Positions 48,414 to 59,428 of a DNA stretch of 64,000 nucleotides are shown one piece after another. A program made the translations under genes and the position numbers. Source of the stretch: Podocnemis expansa (Eukaryota; Chordata; Testudines; Podocnemididae); NCBI GenBank assembly GCA_007922195.1, contig ML682067.1, forward strand, positions 7,383,983-7,447,982, read 5' to 3'. Position 1 is the first letter of the stretch. Every line of letters starts with the position of its first letter. The notes beneath the pieces were generated by a model that was given only the letters and a program-made list of their open reading frames with translations, did no database searches and was not told where the DNA came from.

Positions 48414-49374
48414 TGAAGAATTCTTCTGTCGGACTAGCACTGCCTGTGCAGGTCTTAGGTCACCTTAACTATTCCACTCAGGGCATGTGAAATGGCATAG
48501 TTATGCTGATCTAATTTTCTAGTATATGTTAGTCTTCAGAAAATCACTTGAACAACAACGGCATTCACAAAACCTGAGTTAGATGCCTAGACTTCCAATG
48601 TTATATATGGAGAAAGAAAGGCAGCTAAGAATGGGTTCGACAAAAGTCAGAATGCTAGACAGAGAACCGGAACAACCTAAACTAGCCAACAGGGGATGTC
48701 AATGACAGAAGTGTGTCCTAAACAGAACCTCTCTCACAGAACTTGGTGCATCAGTTAAAGCTGCCTGGAAGTGCCAATCTCTGCTTGCAATCTGGAGCTA
48801 GGAACCGTAATCCTGGAATCAGGAGGATTAGGTAACTAAGCCTAAACCCTACAGCCTGGCTGGAGAAGACAGCCTCCCTTAAAAACAGGTTTGGAGGGAT
48901 TAGAATTTTTATCAGTAAATGTCTGTAAGAATCTATTTCACCATATAAACGCAAACTGCTGAAAAAATATTTCCATCATTGATCATCAAAATTTACAGAT
49001 AGGCAAAGTAAGAAAAATGCTGCTTGAGAACTTGAGTCAAAATCTCCATAGAATTTTGAATTTAGGCTTGTTATTCATGGGCTAGCAAATGAATAGTAAT
49101 ACCAGATATAATTTTTTGATTTAAGGATATTAACTTTCTATTTTTGACATGATACTGACAATTTGTGTTTTAATAGTCTATAAGGCTTTAACTTTTTGAA
49201 TCTCAACAGCTTTCATTAAGTAATTGCCTGGTCTGCCTCCTACAATTACCTGCAAGTGGGAAAATTTAAATGGATAATCATCTTTAAAAAAAAATCTTTA
49301 AAATAAATATAAATATTATCCATTGACATTATAGAAATTAAATTAAATCAAATCAAATCCTATTAATAATCTTG
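48414..49374. other. Unrecognised DNA
   Basis: No TE ends or coding support are visible. Confidence 0.4.
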
Positions 49375-49440
49375 TGTCAGGTGGCTAGGGAACCCACCCA
49401 AAACATGGGAAGCCCCAGTTCAACTCCCCCCTTTGCCTGA
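49375..49440 (+). repeat. Possible tRNA-derived SINE remnant
   Basis: CAGGTGGCTAGGGAACCC is followed after about 30 bp by CCCAGTTCAACTCCCCC, which resembles a pol III box B (GTTCAANTCC). Box A is poor and no cloverleaf is convincing. Confidence 0.3.
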
Positions 49441-50396
49441 TAAGAACATATTTGTACAGGGCTTCACTACTTTTCAGGTCACTGTCCTAGCTGTGAGTAT
49501 GGAGTGATTCTCAGGCTGTCCCTGCCCACTGAGCCCTTAATTTTTAACTGGAATCTTCTTTAAAGTGACTTTTCAAAAACAAATGATTTAGTAACATTGG
49601 AGACAAATCTTGAACCCTTTAAATTTATCTTGTAAAATTCTCAGTGTCATCAGTGGAATCAAGATATGCTCCCTTAACTGATGATTAAATTTTTGGATGT
49701 GAGAGAATAGCATATATATTCCAAACCTAGACTCAGTGGGGCTCAAAAATGTAATTATTCTATTGGTCATTTAACTTAATCTATTTAACTAACAAATCGA
49801 TTGTAAAAGTATAAAGGAAGCTACCTTATAATATAGTACCATTCAGGGCCTCTACACAGCCTGGCTGTGTTTCTGCTAGGTTTGCAGGTCACAATAACTT
49901 GGTGTGTTGCAGTGGGACTAGTAGGTTTTTCTTCCAGGTAGCTCAGCCTGAGGCTACTGTATTGTCCCAGGCCCAGGTTTTGCCAGCTGGATTTGGACTC
50001 TTTTTTTTCCTGACAAAAATAAATGCCTTAAATAAAGTTAAATATGCTTTCTTTTCCTGTTTTTTTTTAAATATATTTTTAAGAGTAAGCATTAACTACA
50101 AGCAGTTAAATAATGTTGGTTATACCTGCAGGATGGTGGGGTGGGGGGGTGCTATCCTGTGGAACAGTGTCTCTGAGAAGGGCTTGGGTCATGGTGGATT
50201 CATTAGGTGAACACAAGATCCCTTTGCTGCATCAAAAGGATTAATTATTGTTATTAATTATTTGCATTAGTAGGACACTTAGGACATCTCATTCTGGACC
50301 AGAATCCTCCTATCTTCAGACATATACAAAAGCAAAACAAAAACACTGTCCTTGCCATAAAGAGTTTATATTGCAATGTGAGACAAGAGACAGTAG
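49441..50396. other. AT-rich DNA, nothing recognised
   Basis: No supported feature. Confidence 0.4.
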
Positions 50397-50800
50397 GGAT
50401 ATGTCTACACACACAGTTTAAATCAAGATAATACTGGTTATTTCGATTTTAAAAAAGCTAGGTCCACACGACATTTCCTTATATCCAAATGAGGAGCTCC
50501 CTCATTTCGATATAAGGAATGTTAAAGTGATATAATAAAACTTAACATTATATAACTATAATGGTTAAAGAAAAAACGTTATATTGGTATAATGCACTGT
50601 GGACCTGTTACATGGATATAACCCTTATATTGATACAACCCAATTTGACCTTCTTCCTCCCAGAGTGCATGACACCCTGGAAGGAAGACCTCCTTCAGCA
50701 CCCTGGGCATGGAGGAGGTCAGGACCATGATCTGGAGGGTGAGGCACATGGGGGACCAACCTCCAGCTTCCCCCTGGCTGGCCAGTCGGCAGGGAAGGGA
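50397..50800 (+). mobile_element. Harbinger-type left end
   Basis: GGATATGTCTACACACACAG is a Harbinger-type TIR. It is followed by AT-rich palindromic sequence (TTATATCGAAATG-like) and then a GC-rich coding-like stretch (50660-50790). The matching inverted end may be the one at 53773, in which case 50397-53773 is one composite element filled with later insertions. Confidence 0.5.
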
Positions 50801-51285
50801 CCAATGTTCCCTGTAAGCTGCGCATGTGTGCGCACGCGCAGCAACAATTACTCTCTGGCTCACAGATTGCTGCCGACAGCACACAGCCCAGGCACCGACC
50901 TCAGTGAGCCAGAAGACTGCGGCTGGCAGGGGGCTGTGTGGGTTTGAAATCTCCCACCCTGGTAATGGTTGGGGCGGCAGCAGCCTGTGGCCAGGGAGCA
51001 GCTCAGGCAGCCAGGCAAGCAGGAAGGGGGATTTTAGTGGGGTCGGAGTAAGGAGCGGGGGAAGTGTGGTAGTGGGGTCAGCTGGGAAGGCGTCCGGGAC
51101 TCGGGGAAGCGGGTGGAGAAGGAGCCCAACTGTGGGTTGGCTGGACAAACTGGCGCATGGGCAGGGAATTTTGGCCAGTAGTTGCATAAACTACCCCTGC
51201 TGCAGGGGTTAGAGTGTAGTTTGCTAGCCCCAGAGCCCTCCAGCACAGGTGCCCCCTGCGGGGGTGGGCCACCCAATAATCACCC
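50801..51285. repeat. GC-rich TE-derived segment
   Basis: It opens with CCAATGTTCCCTGTAAGCTG and CGCATGTGTGCGCACGCGCA, like the innermost hAT at 2392-2577. No right end can be assigned. The frames on both strands are GC artefacts. Confidence 0.45.
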
Positions 51286-51476
51286 CCAGACACACACACA
51301 GAGACACCCCCAAACAGACACACACACACACACACACAGAGGCACCCCCAGACAGACAGAAACACAGAGGCACCCCCAGACAGACAGACACACAGAGGCA
51401 CCCCCAATCAGATAGACAGACACAGAGAGAGAGACAGACACACAGAGGCACCCCCAGACAGAGAGAGAGAGAGAGA

Positions 51477-51512
<36 letters not shown>
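51286..51512. repeat. Compound CA/GA microsatellite with 22-30 bp units
   Basis: Runs of CA and GA alternate with a repeated CAGAGGCACCCCCAGACAGA unit, at least five copies, ending in a pure (CA)n tract at about 51478-51512. Confidence 0.9.
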
Positions 51513-51514
<2 letters not shown>

Positions 51515-51578
51515 GCCACTGATGCAAGCACTAAGCAATGGCAGCATAGCAACTCAGCTTGTACCCAGTATGTTGTAT

Positions 51579-51828
51579 AATGAACAAGGAGTCCTGTGGC
51601 ACTTAAAGACTAACAATTATATGTATTGCATGAGCTTTTGTGGGAGGAAAATCCCACTTCATCAGACTTACATTCTAAGTTCCTTCATCTTCAAAGCATC
51701 GGATGAACTGGATTTTCTCCCACAAAAGCTCATGCAATACATATAATTGTTAGTCTTTAAGTGCCACAGGATCCTTCTTTGTTTTACTGAAGTCGATTAA
51801 CACAGCTGCCCCTTTGGATCTTGAAAGG
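51579..51828 (-). repeat. Palindromic repeat, complete copy with 9-bp TSD
   Basis: The left arm (CAAGGAGTCCTGTGGCACTT, GACTAACAATTATATGTATT, GCATGAGCTTTTGTGGGAG) and the right arm are near-perfect reverse complements of about 95 bp around a 50-bp centre. The asymmetric tail CAGCTGCCCCTTTGGATC follows on the right. ATGTTGTAT occurs at 51570-51578 and 51829-51837. Confidence 0.82.
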
Positions 51829-51837
51829 ATGTTGTAT

Positions 51838-52447
51838 TTCACCTAATAGAGTTTTTTAAACTTCTTTATTCCTGAAATAGATGAGCACCATAGTGTGAAT
51901 ACACAGAACATATATCACTCTTAAGTTCATGTGAATGCATCTTCATTTCTTTAGTGTTATGTGTAAACATTCTGGCTCAATATAACTTCACAACAGTGCA
52001 ACGATGTTCTCTATATAAGGTTGTAAGCAGAATCTATTGCAATAAAGTAGCAGCAAAAGAGCAGAAAAACATATCCAGAAACTCTGTTCTTTCAGTCTAT
52101 TTTTCCCTTGCTATTCACAACACTGTTAATTGTACTCCTCCTTTTTGCATATTCTATTAGGGGCTTTGTCAGAAAAAGAAAGGAAGCTACTTGCTCCAGT
52201 AAATGGCAGCTTGAATTTCCAGCCTCTACTAAACTGGTCGTACGGGCAGGAAAATTAATAACTATGTACGGTAAAGACAGGGATATCAATAAGTTGTCTG
52301 TTGATAAAAGGCTCTACAGTTTCAAGAAGGGTTAAATCTTAGGATCAGGTTGAATTCTTAATTAAGAAGTATGTTTAATCGAGGATTACTGTCTGGTTCT
52401 GACTAAACTGTATGCCAGTTTTTATTTGGTTAATGTTTGACATAGTG
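51838..52447. other. AT-rich DNA, nothing recognised
   Basis: Short frames only. Confidence 0.4.
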
Positions 52448-52639
52448 CAGGGGTCTCAAACTCAAATCATCATAATGGCTCTATGAGGACTAGTACAGGG
52501 CTGTATGAGGACTAGTATACTGACCTGAGGGCTGCAACACTGAAACCTTTTCATACACCAATATTGCAAATACTAGTAACAATGGTGTCAGTGCAGGCCA
52601 CAGGAAATAGCTTTAGGAGCTGAGTGTTTGAGACCCCTG
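52448..52639. mobile_element. Short hAT (CAGGGGTCTCAAACTC family)
   Basis: CAGGGGTCTCAAACTCAAAT and, inverted, GAGTGTTTGAGACCCCTG are clear TIRs. Flanks ACATAGTG and ACTAGTG differ by a single base deletion, consistent with an eroded TSD. 192 bp, non-coding. Confidence 0.75.
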
Positions 52640-52760
52640 ACTAGTGTGACAAGAACCCAAACACTAAATCTGCCTCTCAGGCTTCCAGTGAATTTGGGGA
52701 GTAGAAGAGAAAGATATTTCTAATCTAATTCTATTTTCTTGCTTTTTGTTTATTTACAGC

Positions 52761-52950
52761 CAGTGTTCCCTCAAAGCTGATGATGCAGCTGAACAAGTTG
52801 TTGAATGCACTGGAGGCGCTGGAAGGCAGCGGGGAAGGGGGCCAATGGGAGTCAGGGAACCAGCCGGGAACCAGCAGGGAACTTGCTCAGCGGCACTGAG
52901 AACCTGCTCAGCTGCATCCAGAACTTGCTCAGCTGCATCATTGGCTTAGG
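52761..52950. mobile_element. Short hAT (CAGTGTTCCCTCAAAGC family)
   Basis: CAGTGTTCCCTCAAAGCTGA, then TGATGCAGCTGAACAAG, pairs with the right end CAGCTGCATCATTGGCTTAG then GGGGAACATTG. This is the same family as the outer element at 2330-3076. No clean TSD. Confidence 0.7.
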
Positions 52951-52978
52951 GGGAACATTGGAAGGGACCCCAGAACCA

Positions 52979-53520
52979 GGTTAAGCGCTGGTTGGCTGGG
53001 TGGGGTGGGAATGCACCCCACGCCCAGCTCCCCCTATGCGCTAGCAGGGCAGCGGGGAATGCATCCTCCATGCTGGGCTCCCCCTCTGCTGGGCAGATGG
53101 TGCATGCCTGGCTCCTAGAGCCCTAGCTGGGCAGCAGAGAATGTACCCTGCCACCCAGGTCGAGCCACACTAGCTGGGAGACGGGGAATGCACCCTGTGC
53201 CCAGCTCCCACCAGGCTGGCTGGGGGGCAGGGAACAGATCCCCACATGCCCAGCATCCGGCGCTCCAGCCAGCTGGTGGGGAAAGGATCCCCCCATGCTC
53301 GGCTCCCTCCGTGTGCTAGCCAGGTGGCAGGGAAGGGATCCCCACAAACCCGGCTTCCCCCGTGCTGCACACTGGGTGCCGGGCACACAGGGATCCCTTC
53401 CCCACCGCCCAGCCAGTGCGTGGGGGGAGTTGGGTGCAGGGGAGGTCCATTCTCCCTTGCTAAGTTCAGAGTGCCCAGAGCTGGGTGGAGGGGATTCTTT
53501 TCCCTGCCAACAGGCTCACC
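52979..53520. repeat. GC-rich degenerate minisatellite
   Basis: Roughly 55-65 bp units built around GCTGG(C/G)NGGGGCAGGGAA, TGCACCCTG and CCCAGCTCCC recur at least seven times with heavy divergence. Long frames on both strands result from this composition. Confidence 0.65.
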
Positions 53521-53773
53521 AAGCGAGAGCCAGGCAGGGGATTGGGGGGGGTGGCATGGCCCTGTCAGGGGGCCATGTTGCCACACCTCCCATGGTGCCC
53601 CTCTCCTGAATCAAACTAGCAAGTCCTGCCCCTGGACATGCTAGTTCAATTTCAGTTTTTTGGCGTGGATCTGTTAAATCGATTTAACTTGAATCAATTT
53701 AATGATTTTTATAGCAATTTTGTTAAATCAATTTAAGTTAAGACAATTTAACTGCCTGTGTGTAGACATAGCC
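53521..53773 (-). mobile_element. Harbinger end, inverted relative to 57158
   Basis: Read on the minus strand, GGCTATGTCTACACACAGGC, then TTAAATCGATTTAACAGATC, then CATGTCCAGGGGCAGGACTT and the CACCATGGGAGGTGTGGCAA region parallel the start of the transposase element at 57158-57360. It is the end of a related, probably non-autonomous copy. Confidence 0.75.
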
Positions 53774-55675
53774 AGGTTGGATACAGGGAGACCAACCTAG
53801 GAGTACAAGGGAGCAAAGCGGCAATATGGGCCAGCTGATAGGCTGTGAACTCAGCAGTCAGCACACCAACAGCCTACTGTAACTATTGTCAGGCTTTTGC
53901 AGATGTTAACAGAGTTTTAAGGAGGATTTTGAAATAGGATAGTGAGTTAGTTTTGTGAGTGTTTATGAAAAGTTTCTTCCAGATGTGAGGGGCAGCATGG
54001 GAGAAAGCAGCAGGGCAATGGAGACTGACATCATGGGTGATCAGAGGCAAGACCTGACCTAATAGAATGCTTCAATGTATAAACAGGAGAATCTCAAGGA
54101 GCAGTAGGAAGATTACATTACCTATAGTGCAAGCACTGCATATTGTCCTGTTGAACTCGATAGATGTACTTACATGCTTTTCTGAATGGGATGTGCTTCC
54201 TATACCAGCACTTTATGGAGTAGTCCATTACAGCTCTGAGGGAATCATTACAGAACACTAAATAATGATAGAGTCCTAGTTTGCATTTATGCAATAGTCA
54301 GTAATGGCTTCTGTACGATTTGACACTTGTGTGCACCTTTCTAATAAAGTATGCAATGTAAAAACTACACACTTATTTCAAAAAACATCTGTTTAAAAGA
54401 CAAAATAGAAAATGAAATACTCAACAAAGTGTTAAATAATTTTAAGGGGTTGATTAATCCAACAAAAGCAAGAGAAGTCAGTCTAAACCACAACGTTCAT
54501 CCTTAAATCATGCCATTTTTTCTTCTTTTTTAAACAAAGATGTGAGTTCAAAGGAAGAGCGACAGTCTACAATGTCCTACATTTTTAGCCTTAACTGTGA
54601 ATGTTGGTTTGTTGGTTTTAGTCAAACCCTTATTTTAACATTAATATGGTTTCATTTGATATAAAACACATACATCTACTTATAATTTAAAGGCTTATTG
54701 ATTATATTAATTGAAATATAGAAACAGATTACTTTGCTAGTTAACTGGCTTGTATTCTATTTTAAAATTGTGTTATATAACTAGAAAGCTGCAAATCTGA
54801 GAGTTTAACATGGCCCTTTGGACAATTATAGTCTCCCTCTGTAGCACACATTGCTTACAGCTGCAGTGAAATATTCATTGCTGAAAATCTCAGCATTTTT
54901 AATTCCATCTCAATGACATCACTGGGATAATTGAAATATTAATCACATGTGGGGAGCAGTGACTATTTATGTGAAATTACCGATATGAATAGTTCAAAGA
55001 AAAACTCTAGTAAAGACAAATTTAAAAAAGAATTACGTTGTGTTTATCATTTAGCAGACTTTTAAAAACAGTTCCAAGTGAAAATTGTTAGTATGATATT
55101 ACTGGGGGGAGGGCGGTATTTAAAATAAGATGCAATTCTTCAAAAGTTTTAAAGACCCCAATCCACAGAAGTATTTAGGCACTCAAGAATATGTCTACAC
55201 TGCACACTCTTTATTGTGGTATGTAGACCTGATTAGATATACCCCATATAGATAAATTAGTGATGTGATTTATTGATAATGCATTTTTGACTGTCTCTCC
55301 TGTACAATAAATCATCCTCCCTGAGGCTTATAATATTATTTCAGACTTTGAGCTGCTTGAAACATCTGCCTTTTGTACTCTATTGTATTTATTGAAGTCA
55401 ATCTGCCAGAGAACTGTTTTCTACTAATAACCAGTCTTTTGCATTTCTTCTGTAAAATCGCACCACCTTAAGCACCAGAAAGATAAATATTCAGTCCTAT
55501 CTATATACCTCAGTGGGTTAGAGATCCGGTATCTCTTAGTTCATCATGACTGTGTGTGGGGATTTCCAGCTTTACTGTTGGAAAGCCATAGTATTTTTCA
55601 ATAGCCTAGATAGTCCAGAGATCCTGAATTTTAAAAACAGTGATGTTCTGCTGCATACTAAAGTTGTTTTATATC
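53774..55675. other. AT-rich DNA, nothing recognised
   Basis: A weak tRNA-like box A (TCAGTGGGTTAGAG) near 55511 is not backed by a box B. No coding support. Confidence 0.45.
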
Positions 55676-55852
55676 AAGCAAGGAGTCCTGTGGCACTTTT
55701 AAAAACTAAACAAATGTATTTTTGTATGAGCTTTTGTGGGTGAAATCCTCCTTTGTCAGATACTAGAAAATTCATTTTGTAGCATGGAACAAAGTGGGAA
55801 TTCACCCATGAAAGTTTATGCAAAAAATAAATATGTTAGTCTTTAAGCTATG
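55676..55852 (-). repeat. Palindromic repeat cut by a MITE
   Basis: CAAGCAAGGAGTCCTGTGGC, then TGTATGAGCTTTTGTGGGTG, then the second arm CACCCATGAAAGTTTATGCA to GTTAGTCTTTAA. The asymmetric end is absent, and a MITE begins at the break point. Confidence 0.7.
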
Positions 55853-56128
55853 TCTACACCTAAAATCCTAGCTCAGACTTGGTTAGTCCTAACTAAGTAG
55901 TTTGAAAGTTAGTTTGAATAAGTGCGGGTTTTTAGTTTGAACTAACTTTTAGTTTGAACTAGCTGTACTTTTTTTAGTTCAAACTAAAAAAGTATGACTA
56001 GTTTGAACTAAAAGTTAGTTCAAACTAAAAATCCATGCTTAGTTCAAACTAACCCCTAGTTTGAACTTATTTAGTTTGAACTAACATGTCTCCATTGGGC
56101 TAAAAATGCAAAGCCTAGTGTAGACAGG
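55853..56128. mobile_element. Harbinger-type MITE (AGTTTGAACTA family)
   Basis: The ends GCTATGTCTACACCTAAAA and, inverted, CCTAGTGTAGACAGGGTT form a TIR. The interior is a chain of AGTTTGAACTAA and TTAGTTCAAACT palindromes. No coding capacity. Confidence 0.75.
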
Positions 56129-56155
56129 GTTCAAATTAGTTTGGACTAAGCTTGA

Positions 56156-56222
56156 AAGATGTTATTTCTTTTAGATTAGATTGTGTGAAAGAAAGAAAGA
56201 TGTTATTTCTTTTAGATTAGAT
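56156..56222 (+). repeat. Short tandem duplication
   Basis: Two direct copies of AAAGATGTTATTTCTTTTAG followed by ATTAGATT lie about 42 bp apart, next to the MITE right end. Confidence 0.8.
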
Positions 56223-56299
56223 TTAAATCCTGACTATGGATTTTTTTTCCCCATTATAACAGGTGATTTGACTTCACCTGCCTCTATGTGCTGTTTCCC

Positions 56300-56706
56300 A
56301 GTGTTTGAGTCTTAACAACTGCTGTGCCCTGCCCCTGCTCTGGCAGTTGCACTGCAGCACCTGGTCCAGAGCCAGAGAAGTCAGGGCAACACAGGGAAGG
56401 TGTGGAGTGCTGCGCTGGCACATCACTGGCTACATCAGGCTCCCTGATCTATCTGTTGCCACACACAGCATGGAGGTGGTATGGTGACTCACTTCCTGTA
56501 GTAAAGGAGTGGCTGGAAGAGAGAGGCACTTCTGCTGTGGTGCACTGTGGGCCTGCTACCCACAATGCACCACTCCTAGGGTGACCTAGCAGTTGCCAGT
56601 GTGGACGTGGGCAGTCTCCTGGCATTTTGAGTGTGGACGTGCTAAGCCGGCTTAATAAAGTCTACTTTAAGCCGGCTTAACCAAACCCTGTAGTGCAGAC
56701 ATAGCC
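56300..56706 (+). mobile_element. Harbinger-derived right-end fragment
   Basis: It ends with AAGCCGGCTTAACCAAACC and GTGCAGACATAGCC, a Harbinger-type TIR. The GC-rich part upstream resembles element interior. The left end is not seen. Confidence 0.5.
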
Positions 56707-56844
56707 CATAAGAGGATTTAGAGGCCTAATTAGGCATTTCTTCTTTAAGTGCCTAAATCCAGAATTTAGCATCCAGAGCTCATCAATCCAACCACTCAAC
56801 TGCCACCTAACTCTGTAGATGCCTAAGCTCCTTTGGTATCAGAG

Positions 56845-57157
56845 GTTATGTCTACACTTCCAAATTAGTCCAGACTAAGGAAGCCCATGGCCACACTAGG
56901 CTTTGCCTAATCTGAACTAAGAAATTTCTTAGTTTGGACTAGGCAAAGCTTAGTCTGAACTAGTAAGACCCGGTGGTTAGTTTGGACTTCTGTGCTTAGT
57001 TCAAACTTTAGTTCAAATTAAGCAGGGGCAATACTCGAAGTAATGGTTAGTTCGAACTTAAAAAAGTTTGAACTAAGCCATTATTTTAAACTAGCCATGC
57101 TTTCCAGTCCGAACTAAAAAGTTAGTTTGAACTAGAACACGTGGCTAGTTTGAACGT
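56845..57157. mobile_element. Harbinger-type MITE (AGTTTGAACTA family), second copy
   Basis: The left end GGTTATGTCTACACTTCC is followed by chains of AGTTTGGACTA and AGTTCAAACT palindromes. Sequence with the same vocabulary and an inverted TIR (GATGTAGACATAGCC) appears at 60931-60985, on the other side of the transposase element. The MITE may have been split by that insertion. Confidence 0.6.
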
Positions 57158-57456
57158 GGCTATGTCGACACCTAGGTGGTTAAACCGATTTAACTTAAAG
57201 CGGTTTAACCAAAGTGAAATAAAACTTGTTAAGGCACTTTAAGTTAAATCAGTTTAACAGGTCCACACCAAGAAAACCCAAATCAAAATAGCATGTCCGG
57301 ACACAGGACTTGCTAGTTCGATTCTGGGGTGAGGCACCATGGAAGGTGTGGCAAGATGGCTGCCTCGCAGGGCCATGCCCCTGGCCAATCGCATAAAAGC
57401 AGGAACAGCACTCAGCTTCCTGTCCATTCTGCAGACTGCAAGAGTGGTGGCAATGG

Positions 57457-58036
57457 ATGCTCCCCAGCTCCCATTCCAGGCCCTCTGCAACTCTCCAGGG
57501 TGCTCTCCAGCATTGGGACACATTGTTCCTAGACCAGGATAGCGCTGAGCCTGAGGCCTTTAACATTCTTTTGCAGAGTCTCAGAGTGGCCTTGGTTACC
57601 CTCCCTAGCTCTGTGCCCTGGTGCATCTGGGCACAGGAGACCAGCAGGGACTGGTGGGAGCAGGTAGTGCTGGGAACCTGGAGCAATGAGCAGTGGTGCA
57701 GGAACTTCTGGATGAGCAGGGAGACCTTTGTCCACCTGGTCTCAGAGCTCACCCCATTCCTGTGCTGAAGGGACACTGTAATGAGACCTGCCATCCCTAT
57801 GGACAATAGAATGGCCATCGTGCTCTGGAAGATGGCCACTCCTGAGTCCTACAGGTCCCGTTGCGCACCTCTTTGGTGTTGGCAGGTCAACCGTCGGGGA
57901 GGCTTTGCTCCAGGTTGCCAGTGCCATCAACAAGGCCCTGCAGCCATGCCTTGTCACCCCAGGTGAGCTGCAGGACGCCATCGCTGGCATCATGACCTAG
58001 GGTTCCTGAACTGTGCGAGGATCCTAGATGCCACCT
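57457..58036 (+). pseudogene. PIF/Harbinger transposase, N-terminal part
   Basis: The frame from 57457 contains RDWWEQVVLGTWSNEQWCRN, then FWMSRETFVHLVSELTPFLC, the conserved region before the HTH in Harbinger transposases. A TGA at 57766-57768 interrupts it. The frame continues as MRPAIPMDNRMAIVLWKMAT, then after a one-base shift near 57870 as VAHLFGVGRSTVGEALLQVA, which is the helix-turn-helix DNA-binding part. It reaches the first catalytic aspartate (LDAT) at about 58026, where the LTR-like insertion breaks the gene. Dead copy with a stop, a frameshift and an insertion. Confidence 0.8.
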
Positions 58037-58328
58037 GTGACCTGGGCCTCCTGGGATAAGCTTCTGAATGTGCAAAAATCAGGGCAAGCTGCAAAACCAG
58101 GGGACAACCCCCCAAATCACTGACAGGTGGTACCTAAACCAGTCTCCCAGTCAGTAACGAAACATGCTCCTGATTCCCCCACTCTGGTCATCACTGAGCA
58201 TAACAAAGCAGAAACAGCCCCCTTACTGCGCATCAGTTCCTATGGTCCCCTCTAGCCACTGGGTCTGTTAAAAAAATAGGCTCTCCTGACCCCAAAGGGC
58301 CAGCCACATCATCCAGAACAATATAGGC

Positions 58329-59029
58329 CAGGGGCGTCACTGGGGCAGGGAGGGACCCGGGGCACGGGCTCAGCCCCTGCCCCCAGAGGGCAGGCCCCGC
58401 CCCCAGCCAGAAGGCCACGCCCCCTGGCCAGGGATAGGGCCAGGGGGAGGCTGCGCCGCTGCCGGCAGCTAGGCTGAGGTGTGGCGTGGCGCGGCACAGC
58501 CCAGCCCGGCCCGAAGCAGCCACTGGAGGCCAGGCCCGCAGCCACAGCCCCGGATCCAAGGCCTGGCTACCCGTGGCCGTGGCAACCCCGGCCCTGGCTT
58601 GGGATTCGGGGCCCGGCCAGCTGCCCGCAGCTGTGGTGGCCCTGTCCCCCGCTGGGGATCTGGAGCCTGGCCGCCGGCAGCTGTGGCCGTGGCGACTCCG
58701 TCCCCAGCCTGGGATCCAGGGCTGCGGCCGCGGGCCCAGCCTCCAGTGGCCGCTTCAGGCCAGGCCGGGCCAGGCCAGGCCACACCGCGCTGCGGTCTAG
58801 CTGCTAGCAGCAGCGCAGCCTCCCCCTGGCCCTATCCCTGGCCAGGGGGCTGGGTCTGCCAGGCGGCCAGCTAGGTCCCAGATCCCTGGCCATAGACATG
58901 GCCGCTGCAGCTGCGGCCCGCCGGAAATCAGGCCCCGGATCCCCGGCCCGATTGGGCTGGAGATCTGTGGCACTGACGTTGGGACCCGGGGCACATGCCC
59001 CGGGGTGCCCAACACCAGTAACGCCACTG
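58329..59029. mobile_element. GC-rich foldback hAT with perfect 8-bp TSD
   Basis: The ends CAGGGGCGTCACTGGGG and, inverted, CACCAGTAACGCCACTG form a TIR. The perfect TSD ATATAGGC lies at 58321-58328 and 59030-59037. Inside, about 58420-58470 (CCCCTGGCCAGGGATAGGGC onward) is repeated inverted at about 58800-58860. Open frames over 100 codons on both strands reflect the GC content. No transposase. Confidence 0.87.
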
Positions 59030-59324
59030 ATATAGGCTATGATCTTACCCAAAATACCATGCTGCCAGCCAGTCCTTTAGTAACTACAACTAAAGCTTTA
59101 ATATAAAAAGAAAACAAACAAAATATGAGAGCTGTTAAAGGGTCAAAGTAGATCACATACATACAAATGAGTCCATAGAAAGCAAATCCTCCAAGATCCT
59201 GTAGTTTGCAGATTAGTCGCACTCCTCTGGTGTGCACCCAGCCGCAGCAGCAGCTGGGTGGGTCTCAGTTCTTTGTTCAGTTCCAGGAGAATAGTCCCAG
59301 AGGAGGGTGTCGGTTGCAGACAGG

Positions 59325-59428
59325 CAAGCTCATGCGAAAAATAAATCTGTTAGTCTTAAAGTGCCACATGACTCCTTGGTTTTTTTTGCTGGACCAGACT
59401 AACATGGCTATCCCTTTGGAAACTGACA
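59325..59428 (-). repeat. Truncated palindromic repeat
   Basis: CAAGCTCATGCGAAAAATAA, ATCTGTTAGTCTTAAAGTGC and the asymmetric tail ATGGCTATCCCTTTGGAAA are present. The opposite arm is missing, so only the half with the asymmetric end is retained. Confidence 0.7.

Noticed and set aside
50579..51187. 202-codon minus-strand open frame
   Set aside because: It overlaps GC-rich TE sequence open in several frames and ends near a microsatellite. There is no domain, so it looks like a composition artefact.
51286..51512. Regular repeat units suggesting a CRISPR-like array
   Set aside because: The spacers are themselves CA/GA repeats, the units vary in length and the context is vertebrate. It is a compound microsatellite.
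55505..55545. tRNA-like box A (TCAGTGGGTTAGAG)
   Set aside because: No box B and no cloverleaf can be drawn downstream, so neither a tRNA gene nor a SINE can be supported.
58479..58874. Several frames over 100 codons on both strands
   Set aside because: All lie within the GC-rich foldback hAT, which has TIRs and a perfect TSD. Stop codons are rare there because of base composition.
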